NCBI GenBank assembly: GCA_001599715.1
Contig: BCHU01000014.1
Coordinates: 1-64,000 of the forward strand
DNA from: Phaeotremella fagi
Taxonomy: Eukaryota > Basidiomycota > Tremellomycetes > Tremellales > Phaeotremellaceae
DNA length: 64,000 bases
Reading direction: 5' to 3'
The position numbers and the translations under genes were made by a program. A model generated the notes under the pieces. It was not told where the DNA came from. It saw nothing but the letters and a program-made list of their open reading frames with translations, and did not search any database. Below, piece after piece: positions 1 through 10,541 of this stretch (position 1 is the stretch's first letter; every line of letters begins with the position of its first letter).

Positions 1-1065
1 CCCCCCCCCCCCAAGATTGGATGATCTCTGATGAAAAGGAGTGTTTCAAGCAATTGAAGCATGCGTATGACAGTGGAATCAATGTAAGCAAGTCTACCTT
101 CACCACTAACCAAAGACATTCGACACTGCAAACGTTTATTCCTTTGGTCAATCTGAAGAAATACTCGGTAAATTCCTCAAAGAGTACAAGATCCCCAGGG
201 AGAGTGTAGTCATTTTGACCAAAACCTTTCAACCTGATAATAGAGACAAGAAAGACGATGTCAAGGAGCCATCTGGATGGGTTAACCTATCAGGGTTGAG
301 TCGAAAAGTAAGTCTTGATGCGACTCCACTGACAACAGCGTATCTTTGCATCCGTTCAACAATCTCTTGCCCGACTTCAACTCGATTACATCGATGTCCT
401 CCAATGCCATCGATTCGACAAAGACACACCCATCGAAGAAACCATGCAAGCACTTCACGACGTTGTCAAAGCTGGTCTAGTTCGATACATCGGTATGAGC
501 AGTTGTTGGGCGTACCAGTTCCAGATCATGCAGCGTAAGTCAGTATTCATCCACCACTGACTGTAGAATACGCAATCAACAACAAACTCACACCCTTTAT
601 CTCGATGCAAAATCAATACAACGCCATTTACCGTGAAGAAGAACGTGAAATGATGCCAACATTGGAATACTTTGGAGTCGGTTCCATTCCATGGGGACCG
701 TTAGCTGCAGGACGTGAGTACGAAATGAATCACCGCTGACATCAGTCGTCTGTCGTCCCTACTCCCAGCCTGTCGAAAGTGCTCGAGGTAAATCCAGAGA
801 AACTGCGAAACAAGGTGTCAAACCTCAAGACAAGGGTATTGTCGACGCTATAGAAGTGATTGCCAAGAAGCGAAACATCTCCATGGCTCAAGTCGCTCTC
901 GCATGGAGTCTTCAAAATAAGTTTGTTTGTGCACCGATCATTGGAATCAACAGTACCGAACGATTGGATGATTTGTTGGGTGCTCTCGAGGTTAAATTGG
1001 ACAAGGAGGAGGTTAAAAGTATCGAAGCTACCTACAGCCCTCAACAAATCAGTGGTCATGTTTAG
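1..1065 (+). CDS. Aldo/keto reductase, 5' end outside window
   Basis: NADPH-dependent oxidoreductase of the aldo/keto reductase superfamily, closest in pattern to fungal versicolorin-reductase/YakC-type members. The spliced reading shows HAYDSGIN then [18 protein letters not shown] (cofactor and catalytic Asp/Tyr region), VVILTKT with the catalytic Lys, [49 protein letters not shown] and the C-terminal NADPH-binding part ([20 protein letters not shown]). Introns are tiny: about 72-103, 309-339, 535-566 and 714-745, the last two 32 nt each, with CTGAC before the acceptor. The stop is TAG at 1063-1065. The start codon and first roughly 30-40 residues lie left of the window. The first 12 bases are a poly-C run that may be a contig-edge artefact. 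The family call is firm; the substrate cannot be told. Confidence 0.9.
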
Positions 1066-1232
1066 GGTGGTCTGGGTTTGTAGTTGAACGTAAATGTATG
1101 GTTAAGACGTTGCTTTACATTGCACACCCCGAGATCATCTTACCAATCTTGCATCCTCGGTCAGAGACCCATCCCCGAGGCGGAATCGTTTATAACGATG
1201 ATTCACTGGAATGTACAAGTACACCCCACGCA

Positions 1233-1781
1233 ATGAACTTTACCGATATCGCTCTTATCACATCTGTAGTAACCTCGTCATACACCTTTTGGTGCAACGT
1301 TGGGAATGGCATCAACGGTATAATGCCTTTGATCCAGAACAGGTTGGGTCATTACGACATTTCCATCTCGCAAAGAGTCAAGGCTTGGCAAAAGGCATCC
1401 GAGGGTGGTCACGTAAGTCAATAAAAGATGATTACTTATTATTAGCGAGCCTATGTACCCAGTGCGATAGTGACTTTTTCGCTCAATTTCATCATTGCTG
1501 CCGTCACCTCCAACCACATCGTTCGTTATTCTTCACTAGTCGCCGGTGCTCTAGGGGTTGCTTTCATCCCATACTCCATCAGCATACACCCTTTGATGGA
1601 TAAACTCAAACTCATGGATCAAACACATCAATTGGTCGACAAGGACGATACCAGTGTCGAGGCTATGCAAGCTTTTGATCTCATGACACAATGGGAAGCG
1701 AGGCAAGGAGTAAGAACGGGTTTGTTTGGTGCCATATGGGCATTAAATCTTGGGGCACTCGTGGTGGGGTTGAAAAGGTGA
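1233..1781 (+). CDS. DUF1772 (anthrone oxygenase-like) membrane protein
   Basis: Small integral membrane protein of the DUF1772 family, which includes anthrone oxygenases of fungal polyketide pathways; most members are uncharacterised. Two exons join across a 33-nt intron (1413-1445). The protein starts MNFTDIALITSVVTSSYTFW and has four hydrophobic segments: the N-terminus, around SAIVTFSLNFIIAAV, YSSLVAGALGVAFIPYSI, and the C-terminal GLFGAIWALNLGALVVGL. The family's usual H/W-containing loop is seen as MTQWEARQGVRTG. About 170 residues, normal for the family. An in-frame upstream ATG at 1098 would add 45 residues unlike the family, so 1233 is preferred. No polyketide synthase lies nearby, so a secondary-metabolism role is not supported. 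Its stop codon directly abuts that of the convergent GRAM gene. Confidence 0.75.
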
Positions 1782-3073
1782 TCATAGATGCATCGTGTAT
1801 GACTGTACAAACCATTGGTAAAGGAGTAAACCACTGAGTATAGTCACTGCAGCGAGTAGGATCTTATTTAGAGATGTCAATCCTGGTTCGATCTTGACTT
1901 CAACTTGTTCTGTCGGGACGGCTACTGGTGTCTTTTCTGTCATCAAATCCCCCGTTCTCGCTCTGATCTTCCCAGCCAACACCTCGTAATACTCCTTTTG
2001 ACCTTTGATGACTGCAGGCGTGATGGTAGACTTTAACCAAGAAGATGATGACCAATCGCACTGAGTTGTGCAATACATTCTGGTTCCTGGTTGGGCGTCT
2101 ATCATTGTGTGAGTGAGACATGTTCGAGTGCGTATCGTGAACCTTTAGTCAGTGTACAATCCAGAATCACACCCACTTGCTTCCACTTGGAACATCTGGT
2201 GTTTGGGTCTCGGAAACGATTTCGTACCGCTCTCCTGGTTCAGATATTGCAATTTCTTCACTGCCGATACAATCTGATTTGGAAGGACCGATGGGGTTGT
2301 TCTGTAGTCAGTGGGATCCTATCAGTAACATACCATATGCATGACATGGAATATATCTCGACGTTCGGTGCCGTCATTAGATGCCCAATGAGAGATGTTG
2401 ATGTCTAGCGTCAGAACGTTCCATTTTACCACCCACCCGTTAGCCCTCTGTCCTTTGCGTAAAAGTCTAGTAGAAATTCGTCGTCATGATAGAGAAGATT
2501 GAACAGTGAATCGATTCCGATTTTGAACATCGTGTCTATAGCGACTTGATCAAATCCTTCTCCAATGCTTGGGATAGATTGTGTTGAGGAATTCTCAGGA
2601 ACACCTTCGGACACGGTATTTCCATCACTAGCTTCTTGCTTCCATACTTCCATTATCGCTTCATACATGGCGTCTCTGTCTCGCAAACTACCATATCCTA
2701 TCTTCTCTTCGCCATCTTCATTCTTTACCGTAACGTACACAGCGTTCTGTATCCATTTCGCTGTAGTCCCCTTTTCGACTAAGGTGATATCCTTCAACGC
2801 ATGAATGTTTTCCGTCACGTAACCCATGATATTTGACCGAAAACATAGATGATACCTGGTAAGATATAATCGACCATGAAGTAAGATTTTTGCTTGTAAA
2901 TCAGCTGATTGCGTAGCGACGACTGTGAAATAATCCGGAGATGATGCTTTACTGGGGATCTGATCTTTGAAGAATCGTTCGAATTCGTCCTGTCTCTTTG
3001 AGGTGACTAACGATGTGTCTACGGAGATGGATGATGTGTAGGACGTTGCGTCGTCGTTGAGAGTGGATTCCAT
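1782..3073 (-). CDS. GRAM-VASt domain protein, membrane anchored (LAM/Ltc/Aster-like)
   Basis: Predicted sterol-transfer protein of ER contact sites, related to yeast Ysp2/Lam proteins and animal GRAMD1. The first exon holds a GRAM domain at about residues 35-135 (KILLHGRLYLTRYHLCFRSN, GYVTENIHALKDITLVEKG, GYGSLRDRDAMYEAIMEVW). After a Ser-rich linker and three 31-34 nt introns, the spliced product gives a VASt domain: TDINISHWASNDG, YEIVSETQTPDVPSGSKFTI, CTTQCDWSSSSWLKSTI, then a C-terminal hydrophobic anchor (ILLAAVTILSGLLLYQWFV) and a short tail. About 380 residues, much shorter than yeast Lam proteins: one GRAM, one VASt, no long N-terminus. Domain order and the tail anchor are classic, so the family call is strong. 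Sterol transport itself is inferred from the family. Confidence 0.82.
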
Positions 3074-3329
3074 GGGAGTGCTGGTGTCGTTAAGTATAAT
3101 TTGTTGATCGCTTTCAAGACATTGGGATATAGATGATTAGATATACATGCGCACCGTGACGACTTGTCAATACACAAAGTTCATGACATCACTTTTATTT
3201 CTGTAGTGGCAAAGTGGCATTGTTAAAAGAAGCAAACAAAGCGAAACTACACAATGCATGAACGACATGTGCGAACACCCAAAACCTAAAACCCTATAAG
3301 ATTGAAACTGAAGCAGCGCTGGATATCGT

Positions 3330-6100
3330 CTAATACTCGTCGTGCTCATCGCCACCATAGTCGTCGTGACCTTCATCTCCGTAATCCTCGTGACCATAAT
3401 CCTCGTGACCATAATCCTCTTGACTGTAATCTTCACCACCACCGTAATCATCATGGGCTTCACCACCGTACTCGTCACCGCCGTAGTGCTCACCCCCGTC
3501 GCCGCCGTCACCCCCGTACTCTTCACCCCCATAGTTCTCCCCTCCATGTTCCTCCCCTCCATAATTCTCGCCTTCATAATTGTTCTCATCACCACCGTAT
3601 TGTTCACCGCCATGTTCTTCACCACCATATTGTTCACTGTGTTCTTCACCACCGTATTGTTCACCTCCGTATTCTTCACCACCATAATTCTCACCACCTT
3701 CCTCACCACCATAATTCTCACCACCTTCCTCACCACCATGTTCACCACCTTCACCCCCATGTTCTCCACCATACTCTTCACCTCCATATTCTCCACCTTC
3801 ACCTCCATATTCCTCACCACCTTGCTCTCCGCCGTGTTCATTTTCACCCCCATATTCACCGCCTTCGTACTCCCCTCCTTCACCGCCTTGCTCTCCTCCA
3901 TATTCTTCACCACCGTGTTCTCCTCCGTATTCTTCCCCTGCGTATTCTCCACCCTCTCCCCCGTGCTCACCTCCATACTCTCCGCCGTGTTCCTCGCCGC
4001 CATGCTCATCACCTCCATGCTCACCTCCGTATTCTCCGCCTTCACCACCGTGCTCACCATTCTCACCAGTGGCGTAGTCAGACTCGTTGTGACCAGAGTG
4101 TTCGTTCTCGTGGTCACCTGTAGCATAATCGGATTCGTTGTGACCAGAGTGTTCGTTTTCATTGTCGCCAGTGGCATGGTCGGATTCGTTGTGGCCAGAG
4201 TGTTCGTTTTCATTGTCACCAGTGGCATGGTCGGATTCGTTGTGGCCAGAGTTGGTGTTGTCGCCATTGTCCCCTTTGTTGAGCTCGTGTTTGGCAAACT
4301 GTGATAAATTAGGAAGATCATCATTGATATTACTTACCTCTGCACCACCCAGTCCACCAAGAAGGGCGCCACCTGCTAGCGCACCTTCGAGACCACGAGA
4401 TGATGTTGGCATACCAGTAGGCATTGTGGGCATACCCATTGGCATTCCCATAGGCATTCCCATTGGCATACCCATTGGCATACCCATTGGTTGCTGCATA
4501 CCTTGAGGAGGAGCCTGTGGAGGGGGAGGTCCTGATGACATTGAACGTTGAGCTGGTGGAGGAGCGGTGGGAGGCGCTGATTTGGGTGCAGAAGGTGGTC
4601 CCCCAGGTGGTGCTGATGGTCTAGTAGGGGGTGCTGAAGGTCTTGGAGCTCCGGATGGTGGGGGTGGACGAGCTGATGGTGGGGGTGCTGATCTGGGAGC
4701 TTGACCAGGTTGACCTGCTGGGGGTCTGGCACCACCTGGTGCTGGTCCTGAAGGGGGACGAGCAGATGGGGGACGAGCAGATGGAGGTCTGGCTGAAGGT
4801 GGAGCACCAGCACTTCTGGGAGCGGGCGATGGACCAGAACCAGGTCTAAGAGAGGCTGGTGGTCCAGCAGGGGCGAAATATATCGGTGTTGGCGCTGAGG
4901 AACCACCTGGACCACCTGTAGCGACACCGGCTGGAGCACCTGGTCCACTTGGACGAGCGGCACTACCTGGTGCACCTGCACCAGATGGACGAACAACACC
5001 ACCTGGACCGCCTGGACCAGCTGAACGAGCAGCTCCGCCTGGAGCTCCTGGTCCACTTGGACGAACAGCTCCACCTGGTGCGCCTGTACCAGACGGGCGA
5101 ACAGCACCCCCTGTACCAGCTGGACTGGGACGGACTGCACCACCTGGTGCACCACCGGCTGCTGGTGGACGAGCTCCAGCACCACCAGGTGGTGGACGAA
5201 CACCGGCAGGACCAGACCCTGCTGGACCTGGAGCAGCGGTCTTTGGTGGACCACCAGGTGCAGATTTGGCTGGATCGGCGCTTGGAACAGCTATCAAGTA
5301 AGCTCTGGTCTGTTGACTGAAACTCACCTTTATCCTTAGGAGCATCAGCTGCAGCCTTGTCGTCTGGTTTCTTTTCGTCTGGTTTTTTGGCTCCTGCGGG
5401 GGGAGCACCTGATTTCAAGACAGGAGTCAAGCTAACAGGCTTTCCAGTAGCGATTTCTGAGACAGCTTTGGTTAGAGTGTCGGTGAAATGAACGTTTTCA
5501 ACTTTCTCGACAATCTCAGCGCCAAATTTAGCACCAACAGCAGCCAAAACTCCAGTAAGGGCACCAGCAGCGGCGACACCAACTTCCCCGCCTGGGAATG
5601 ATTTCTTGGTTGGTGCTGGGGCAGCAGCAGCTGCTGGAGCTGGAGCTGGAGCTGGAGCTGGACCTTTGGATGCGGGTGCTGGAGATGGACCTGGTGCTGG
5701 ACCTGGTGCTTTTGAAGCTGGAGCGGTGGAAGCAGCGACTGCTGGAGCTGGAGCTGGAGCTGGAGCTGGAGCCGGAGCTGCCTTTGCAGCAGCTACAGGT
5801 GCTGGTGCAGTTTTTGCAGCTGGTGCTGGTGCTGGTGTTGCTGCAGCGACAGGAGCAGCTTTGACAGGAGGTGGGAGATCATCAGCAGGGCTAGATAGGT
5901 CAGCCGGGTTTCGTACGACACTGCGGACCCTTCACTCACTGAGTCCATCTACTTTCATCGCCTTTCACATAGAACCAAGTCTGGTACCCATCGTCGTAGC
6001 TGAAGTGATGTATGAGCCAACGTACCAATGTTGACAGCGTTGCAACTTACTGTTCAACCCATCCAGCTGGGAGAGGACGTTTATCAGGATTAACAGCCAT
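3330..6100 (-). CDS. WW-domain protein with long Pro/Gly, Met and Tyr-Gly-Glu repeats
   Basis: About 863 residues from five exons. Spliced exons 1-3 give a WW domain at residues 8-42: LPAGWVEHYDDGYQTWFYV followed by KGDESRWTHP, with both signature Trp residues and the closing His-Pro. Next come an Ala/Pro tract (PAPAPA type), a short ordered helix-like stretch (FPGGEVGVAAAGALTGVLAA to SEIATGKPVSLTP), a Pro/Gly-rich tract with GAPGGAVRPSG units, a (MGMP)n run, a 17-residue repeat GHNESDHATGDNENEHS four times, then about 220 residues of EYGGEHGGE repeats ending EDYGHEDYG. Apart from the WW domain it is disordered and strongly acidic at the C-terminus. WW domains bind proline-rich ligands and could bind this protein's own PPxxP tract. 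Introns are about 6000-6050, 5893-5944, 5292-5327 and a stop-free 39-nt one at 4299-4337. Function unknown; a scaffold or condensate role is only inference. Confidence 0.85.
4063..4252 (-). repeat. 51-bp tandem repeat within the WW-protein gene
   Basis: Four copies of a 51-bp unit, phased by the recurring segment at about 4080, 4131, 4182 and 4233. Each encodes 17 residues (GHNESD[HY]ATGDNENEHS). The period is a multiple of three, so copy changes keep frame. The two copies nearest the Tyr-Gly-Glu tract differ most, and the other two are nearly identical, which points to recent homogenisation. Confidence 0.9.
4425..4495 (-). repeat. 12-bp tandem repeat coding (Met-Gly-Met-Pro)n
   Basis: About six 12-bp units of the type cccattggcata on the plus strand, encoding MGMP repeats in the WW-domain protein. 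The frame is preserved by copy-number change. No regulatory role is implied. Confidence 0.85.
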
Positions 6101-7118
6101 ATTCAAAAGTCAATTGGGTGTCAAGAATGTGACAGATTATTTTGAGAAACAAACAAAACTGGAAGAACAGAAGCTTTATACTGCTTTTCCACTTTCCAAT
6201 ACGCGCAAAACAGCTTCACGCCTTCAGGCAACAACGTTGAAATAGTCTAAAAGGCGCTAAACCCGGGAAAGCCTTCGGAGCACTACTCGCTTCCCAGGTT
6301 TATCAGGGGTTGGGAACCAAGATAAGGGTGACTGATCTGGGTCAACAGGCTAAAAAGGTAAAAACCTGTCCAAAGCAATTGAAAACAGACTTGGCCAGAT
6401 CAGTGGAACAGGAACAAGGCACACCGAGTCTCCGATTTCAATGGAAGCCAAAACTTGTCTTCTTCTTCAAGTTCATGCTTGATCCTAGGCGTTACTTTGG
6501 TTACTCTGCAGGTATGTTCCAATGGAACAGCAGTGGGTCTGAAGCAAAGCTGTGAACTCGGCTTTGAGACGTGTAGTCCTACCCATCGACCTCTTATTCC
6601 ACTTGATTTGCGTAAGCGCAGAGAAAGTCGCAGCTTCCCACTCTCACACCCTGAACCAGGGCTACGAACTGACTTGAAGATCGTCCGCAGAAATCAAATC
6701 CGTATCCTTACTTTCGGGAACATTTTTAGGGTGGATCCCAAGATATGGAAAGTAATGCTGCTGATGGCTGAGCAGGGGTTTAAAACAAATCATAAGCGGT
6801 GACAGAAGGCTTTCGCCGAATCCGAATAGCTGAACAAGTTCAGGTTATAAATAGACTGGCCCACGGCTTGGTATGAACTGATTGTTTGCAGTCGCGATGA
6901 CATGACTCAGAACACCAATTCCAAAGTGGTGTGAAAGTACATTTCGATGAATAAAAATGCTCAAATGCAGACCAGAAAAAAGCTCCACCTTGGTTCCCAC
7001 ATGGTACAAAGTACGCTAACGATCGTGACCCATGTGGAACCAGCGAAAAGTTGTCCACGTCTTATCAACTTTACATGTTGACTTACAACTGTCCTATCTT
7101 GATTGCAACTAACCAAGC
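6101..7118. other. 1-kb intergenic region with one GC-rich hairpin, no gene seen
   Basis: Shared upstream region of the divergent WW-protein and permease genes. The open frames here (for example 6310-6555 and 6455-6802) have no recognisable domain and no consistent splicing. The only structure noted is an 11-bp inverted repeat, AAACCCGGGAA at 6259-6269 against TTCCCAGGTTT at 6291-6301 (ten Watson-Crick pairs plus one G-U), with a 21-nt loop. No tRNA or snRNA signature was found. Confidence 0.5.
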
Positions 7119-9138
7119 ATGAGTAAAACCAAATTCGACGAAGAAAGAGGAGGTGTTTACGATGACCCAGTGGTGTCAACACCTTACGGAATCCAAGACG
7201 AAGCTCCCGCCGAAGAAGAGCTGGTGCAAAAATCGGTAGTGTTCAGATGGTTATCGGTAGGTAGATCTGGCGGTGGTGGTTAACGTATAGCGCATCTTTT
7301 CCATGGGTGTCGAAGCTCGAGGTATCGAACGTGTTCCAGAGAACGAAAGGTCGGAGAAGCATTTGTATAACCTCATGATCATGTGGTTCTCGGTCAACAC
7401 AGTGTTGACGACTGTACCGATTGGTGAGCAGGTTGATCGACAAAGCTAATTTTAGGGATGTTGGCTCAGGCTTATTTCACTCTCGAATTTAAGTACGCCG
7501 TCACTTGTATCGTCGTCTTCTCCGCTATCGGTGCAGCAACCGTAGGGTTCATAGCGACTCTGGGCCCAAGAACTGGTTTGAGAACTATGGTGAGGTGTGG
7601 AAGGAACTAAACTAACTTTAGGTGATCTCCCGTTACTCTGTGGGCTATGTTGGAGGTGCTATATTTTCAGTGTTGAACATTTTGACTCAATTGGGATTCT
7701 CGACAACAGCTGTGATCCTAGGTGGTCAGACTTTGAACAACATTTCGGGTAAACTTCCTCTTGTCGTTGGTGTCATCTTGGTAGGCGTTTGCAGTTTGAT
7801 TGTTTGCTTCTTTGGTTACTCTGCGTTACATCAGTGGGTTGCATGTGAGATGACGCTGATGAAAGTTACGAAAAATACGCCTGGATCGTGATCTGTATCA
7901 TTTACTGCATGATGTGGGGTTTGGCCGGAAAAGAAGGTTTTCAAACTGGTCTCCAAGCTGCAGACGAGGATACAGGTGCACCTTTTGCTGGGGATTTTTT
8001 GTCCTTTGGAGGTATCATCTTTTCTTCAGCTGCTGGGTGAGTGAAGACGTTTGGGATCACTCTGACAAATCCAGATGGGCACCGGTGGCAGCGGGTATGT
8101 TTCTTGCCAAGATAGACACTTACGACAGATTTCAACGTCCGATTACCTGCGGATATCAGACCAGCAAAGTTGTTCTGGTTGACATGGATTGGTTTGATGG
8201 TTCCTGTAAGGCAATATTCGATCATCACTCACACTTAGCTGGTGTTTGTGGAAACTCTTGGAGCTGCTCTGATGACAGTTCCTATTTATGCTGCTGCGTA
8301 CGAGGATGGGGACGCTGGAGGGGTGATAGCCCAAGGTAAGACACAGTCAAATCTTCACTGACAGTCAGTGTTCGAGCCGTGGGGAGGTGGTGGAAAGTTT
8401 TTACTTGTGGTGTTGGCGTTCTCAGTGGTAGCCAATAACAGTGGGTCTTCTGACTTCTGAACTGACCTCAGTTCCAAACACGTACTCTGCGGCTTTGAGT
8501 ATCCAGGCGTTGCATCCAGTTATGCAAAAAGTTCCAAGAGCCATCTGGTAAGTGATACATCAGACCCAATCTGACAGCTAGGACAATTGTCGTGTTCTTG
8601 GCGTACACCCTTGCTGGTGTTTTCGGACGAGAAAGCTTTTCTCTGATTCTGAGTAACTTTTTAGCGGTGTTAGGGTATTGGATTGCGTTTTTCATTGGTT
8701 GGTCGCGATCTCACGCTTATCCGCTCACACGCAGTTATTCTTGCATCGGAACATTTTATTTTCAGAAAATACATGTTGGATGGGTATGATTTGGGTAGCT
8801 ACAATTCTTGTGAGTAATGATTTGACACAACTGACTCCAGTCAAACGACTTCCTGTTGGTATCGCGGGGATTATCGCAGGATGTGCAGGAGCAGGTGGAG
8901 CTGTTGTGGGAATGGCGGGTAGGTCGATGGAGTGATTCATGCTGAGACCTAGAAACATGGTATATTGGTCCAGTGGCTCAACAATTTGGAGAGTACGGTG
9001 GTGATTTAGGATTTGAAATGGCGTAAGTGGAGTGGGGGCCGTGTAACGTGACTTGATCTGATCTAAACCAGTGCCATCGTTTCCTTCATCTTCTATCTAC
9101 CACTGAGATACGTGGAAATAAAGTTGCTCCATCGATAG
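7119..9138 (+). CDS. FCY2: Purine-cytosine permease (NCS1 family, Fcy2-like)
   Basis: Plasma-membrane proton symporter for cytosine and purines. The start MSKTKFDEERGG gives a hydrophilic N-terminus. The NCS1 signature follows: GVEARGIERVPENER, LMIMWFSVNTVLTTVPIGML, GLRTMVISRYSVGYVGG (the conserved substrate-site region), NILTQLGFSTTAVILGGQTL, AWIVICIIYCMMWGLAGKEG, FWLTWIGLMVPLVFVETLGA, VVANNVPNTYSAALSIQALH and a C-terminal ending near FIFYLPLRYVEIKLLHR. Roughly 12 hydrophobic segments, about 500 residues as in the family. At least eleven introns of about 31-60 nt interrupt it, the first at about 7249-7281. Exact substrate (cytosine, adenine, guanine, hypoxanthine) is not readable from sequence. 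The symbol follows yeast FCY2 and is by family, not proven orthology. Confidence 0.85.
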
Positions 9139-9330
9139 GTACTATAAATAAATGAATGCTCCAGTGATTAACGTATGTTGTGTGGATTGCACTGCACAAG
9201 TGGAGCGTATCATGTCAGACTACGCACTTTCCGTTCATTGTCGGGGATAATCCGTTATGAGATGGTGCTAATCAAAGCTAACTTGGTGACTCACCGGCAA
9301 GCCGTTGTTCAAAATTAATGTGGGTGTGGG

Positions 9331-9337
9331 TATATAA
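9331..9337 (+). promoter_or_regulatory. TATA box of the seven-helix membrane protein gene
   Basis: TATATAA, 75 bp upstream of the ATG at 9412, a normal spacing for a TATA-containing fungal promoter. Positional inference only. Confidence 0.45.
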
Positions 9338-9411
9338 TCTAAGAATCACGGTGCAATCCAACACCCCTTTCATCCATACAATCCCAACATATCCCATCTA
9401 CCTACCACAGC

Positions 9412-10295
9412 ATGTCTTCAAATCCACTTCTAGCTTCTACTCTCGGTATCGAAAAGAGCCCAAGCATCGCTTTCACAGTCATCTACGCCTTGTTTGCTGC
9501 TCTTTTGATCGTTCGTCATTTTAGAGTCAACAACCATCGTTTCGCCTACGTCCTTTTCCTCGTCTTCTCAGCTAGTGAGTAGAATAGATGTACACAACTC
9601 ACCCATTAGTTCGCACTGTCGCCTTTGGGTTACGTGTCGCTGTCGTAGAACATTCACCTACCGACTCCTCCTACAAAGGATATGTCATTGGAGCTGCTGT
9701 TTTACTTATCGCTGGTTTCTACCTTTACATCGAAGCGGTCATGGATTTGATTTTCAAAAGGTAGGTTGCTACCAGTTCCAAACTAACCAACAGATACCTA
9801 CACGTTCGAAACATCCAACTGGTCGAAAACCACATCCTACTCTCTCACATCATTCGACACATGGTTCTCGTCGCGATCTCCATTATTGGTATCATAGGGG
9901 CAGTAAACGAATCCAACACGACAGATTTCAATTCGTCCGCATTCCAAACAGCCAAATCGCTCCGTATCGCCTCAGGAGCTTTATTCCTGGTAGTTGGTGT
10001 TTTGTGTATCTTTTTAGCTTGGTGGAGTGGACCCAGGGGCAACAACGGACTTTCTCACTCAAGCTCGGTTGTCACTGCGTTACTCGTACTCCTATCTATT
10101 GGTGTTACTATCGAAGCTGTTTACAGATTGGTCTCCGGTTTCCAATATTCTGGATGGATCGTTACAGAAACTGCGATCGACATCTTGGTCGTTTTACCTG
10201 AACTGGTTACTCTTGCATTGGTTACGTTGATTGATTTGGATGACGACCGATTGCACTGGGTTTGGGAAAAAGAATCACAAAGAGGAAAGATGTAG
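9412..10295 (+). CDS. Seven-transmembrane protein (RTA1/DUF7702-like)
   Basis: Three exons; introns are 35 nt (9575-9609) and about 33 nt near 9762-9794. The 270-odd-residue product has seven hydrophobic helices: AFTVIYALFAALLIVRHF, FAYVLFLVFSAIRTVAFGL, GYVIGAAVLLIAGFYLYIEA, MVLVAISIIGIIGAV, ALFLVVGVLCIFLAWW, VTALLVLLSIGVTIEAVYRL and DILVVLPELVTLALVTLI. The topology and the charged residues in helices 2 and 3 resemble fungal RTA1-like and DUF7702 membrane proteins, some of which affect lipid translocation and toxicant resistance. The membrane-protein call is firm; the family name is tentative. It converges with the histidine kinase downstream, leaving a 246-bp shared 3' region. Confidence 0.65.
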
Positions 10296-10541
10296 TGCTG
10301 GGTGGCTTAGGCTATCAGAGATGAACACGAGTTGGGTGACCAAATTAGACGACAGTGATGTGTATAAGTGTAAATAGAACTTGTGCTATAGGGCTATGAT
10401 TGATGTAAATATTATATAATGCTGTACATATATTTTACAACAATATTACAAAGTCTACCATAATAACTACAAACCAAGACCGTATGCCGCCAGAACCAAT
10501 CAATGACTCACGAATCACACGAGTCTCCTTGAAACCAAAAT

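Noticed and set aside
1..12. Poly-C as a telomere
   Set aside because: Telomeric repeats of fungi are TTAGGG-like. A simple C run does not match, and coding sequence follows directly.
3342..4304. A 320-residue open frame on the plus strand opposite the WW-protein repeats
   Set aside because: It is the antisense of GGE/YGGE repeats, giving hydrophobic low-complexity text. The other strand has a WW domain, splice sites and a coherent product.
4376..5254. Long minus-strand and plus-strand frames in the Pro/Gly part of the WW gene
   Set aside because: Shadow frames of a GC-rich repeat. The Gly/Pro/Ala frame joins the exons on both sides.
6310..6802. Two overlapping plus-strand frames in the 1-kb gap
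   Set aside because: No domain, no conserved pattern and poor start context. They overlap in different frames without splice logic.
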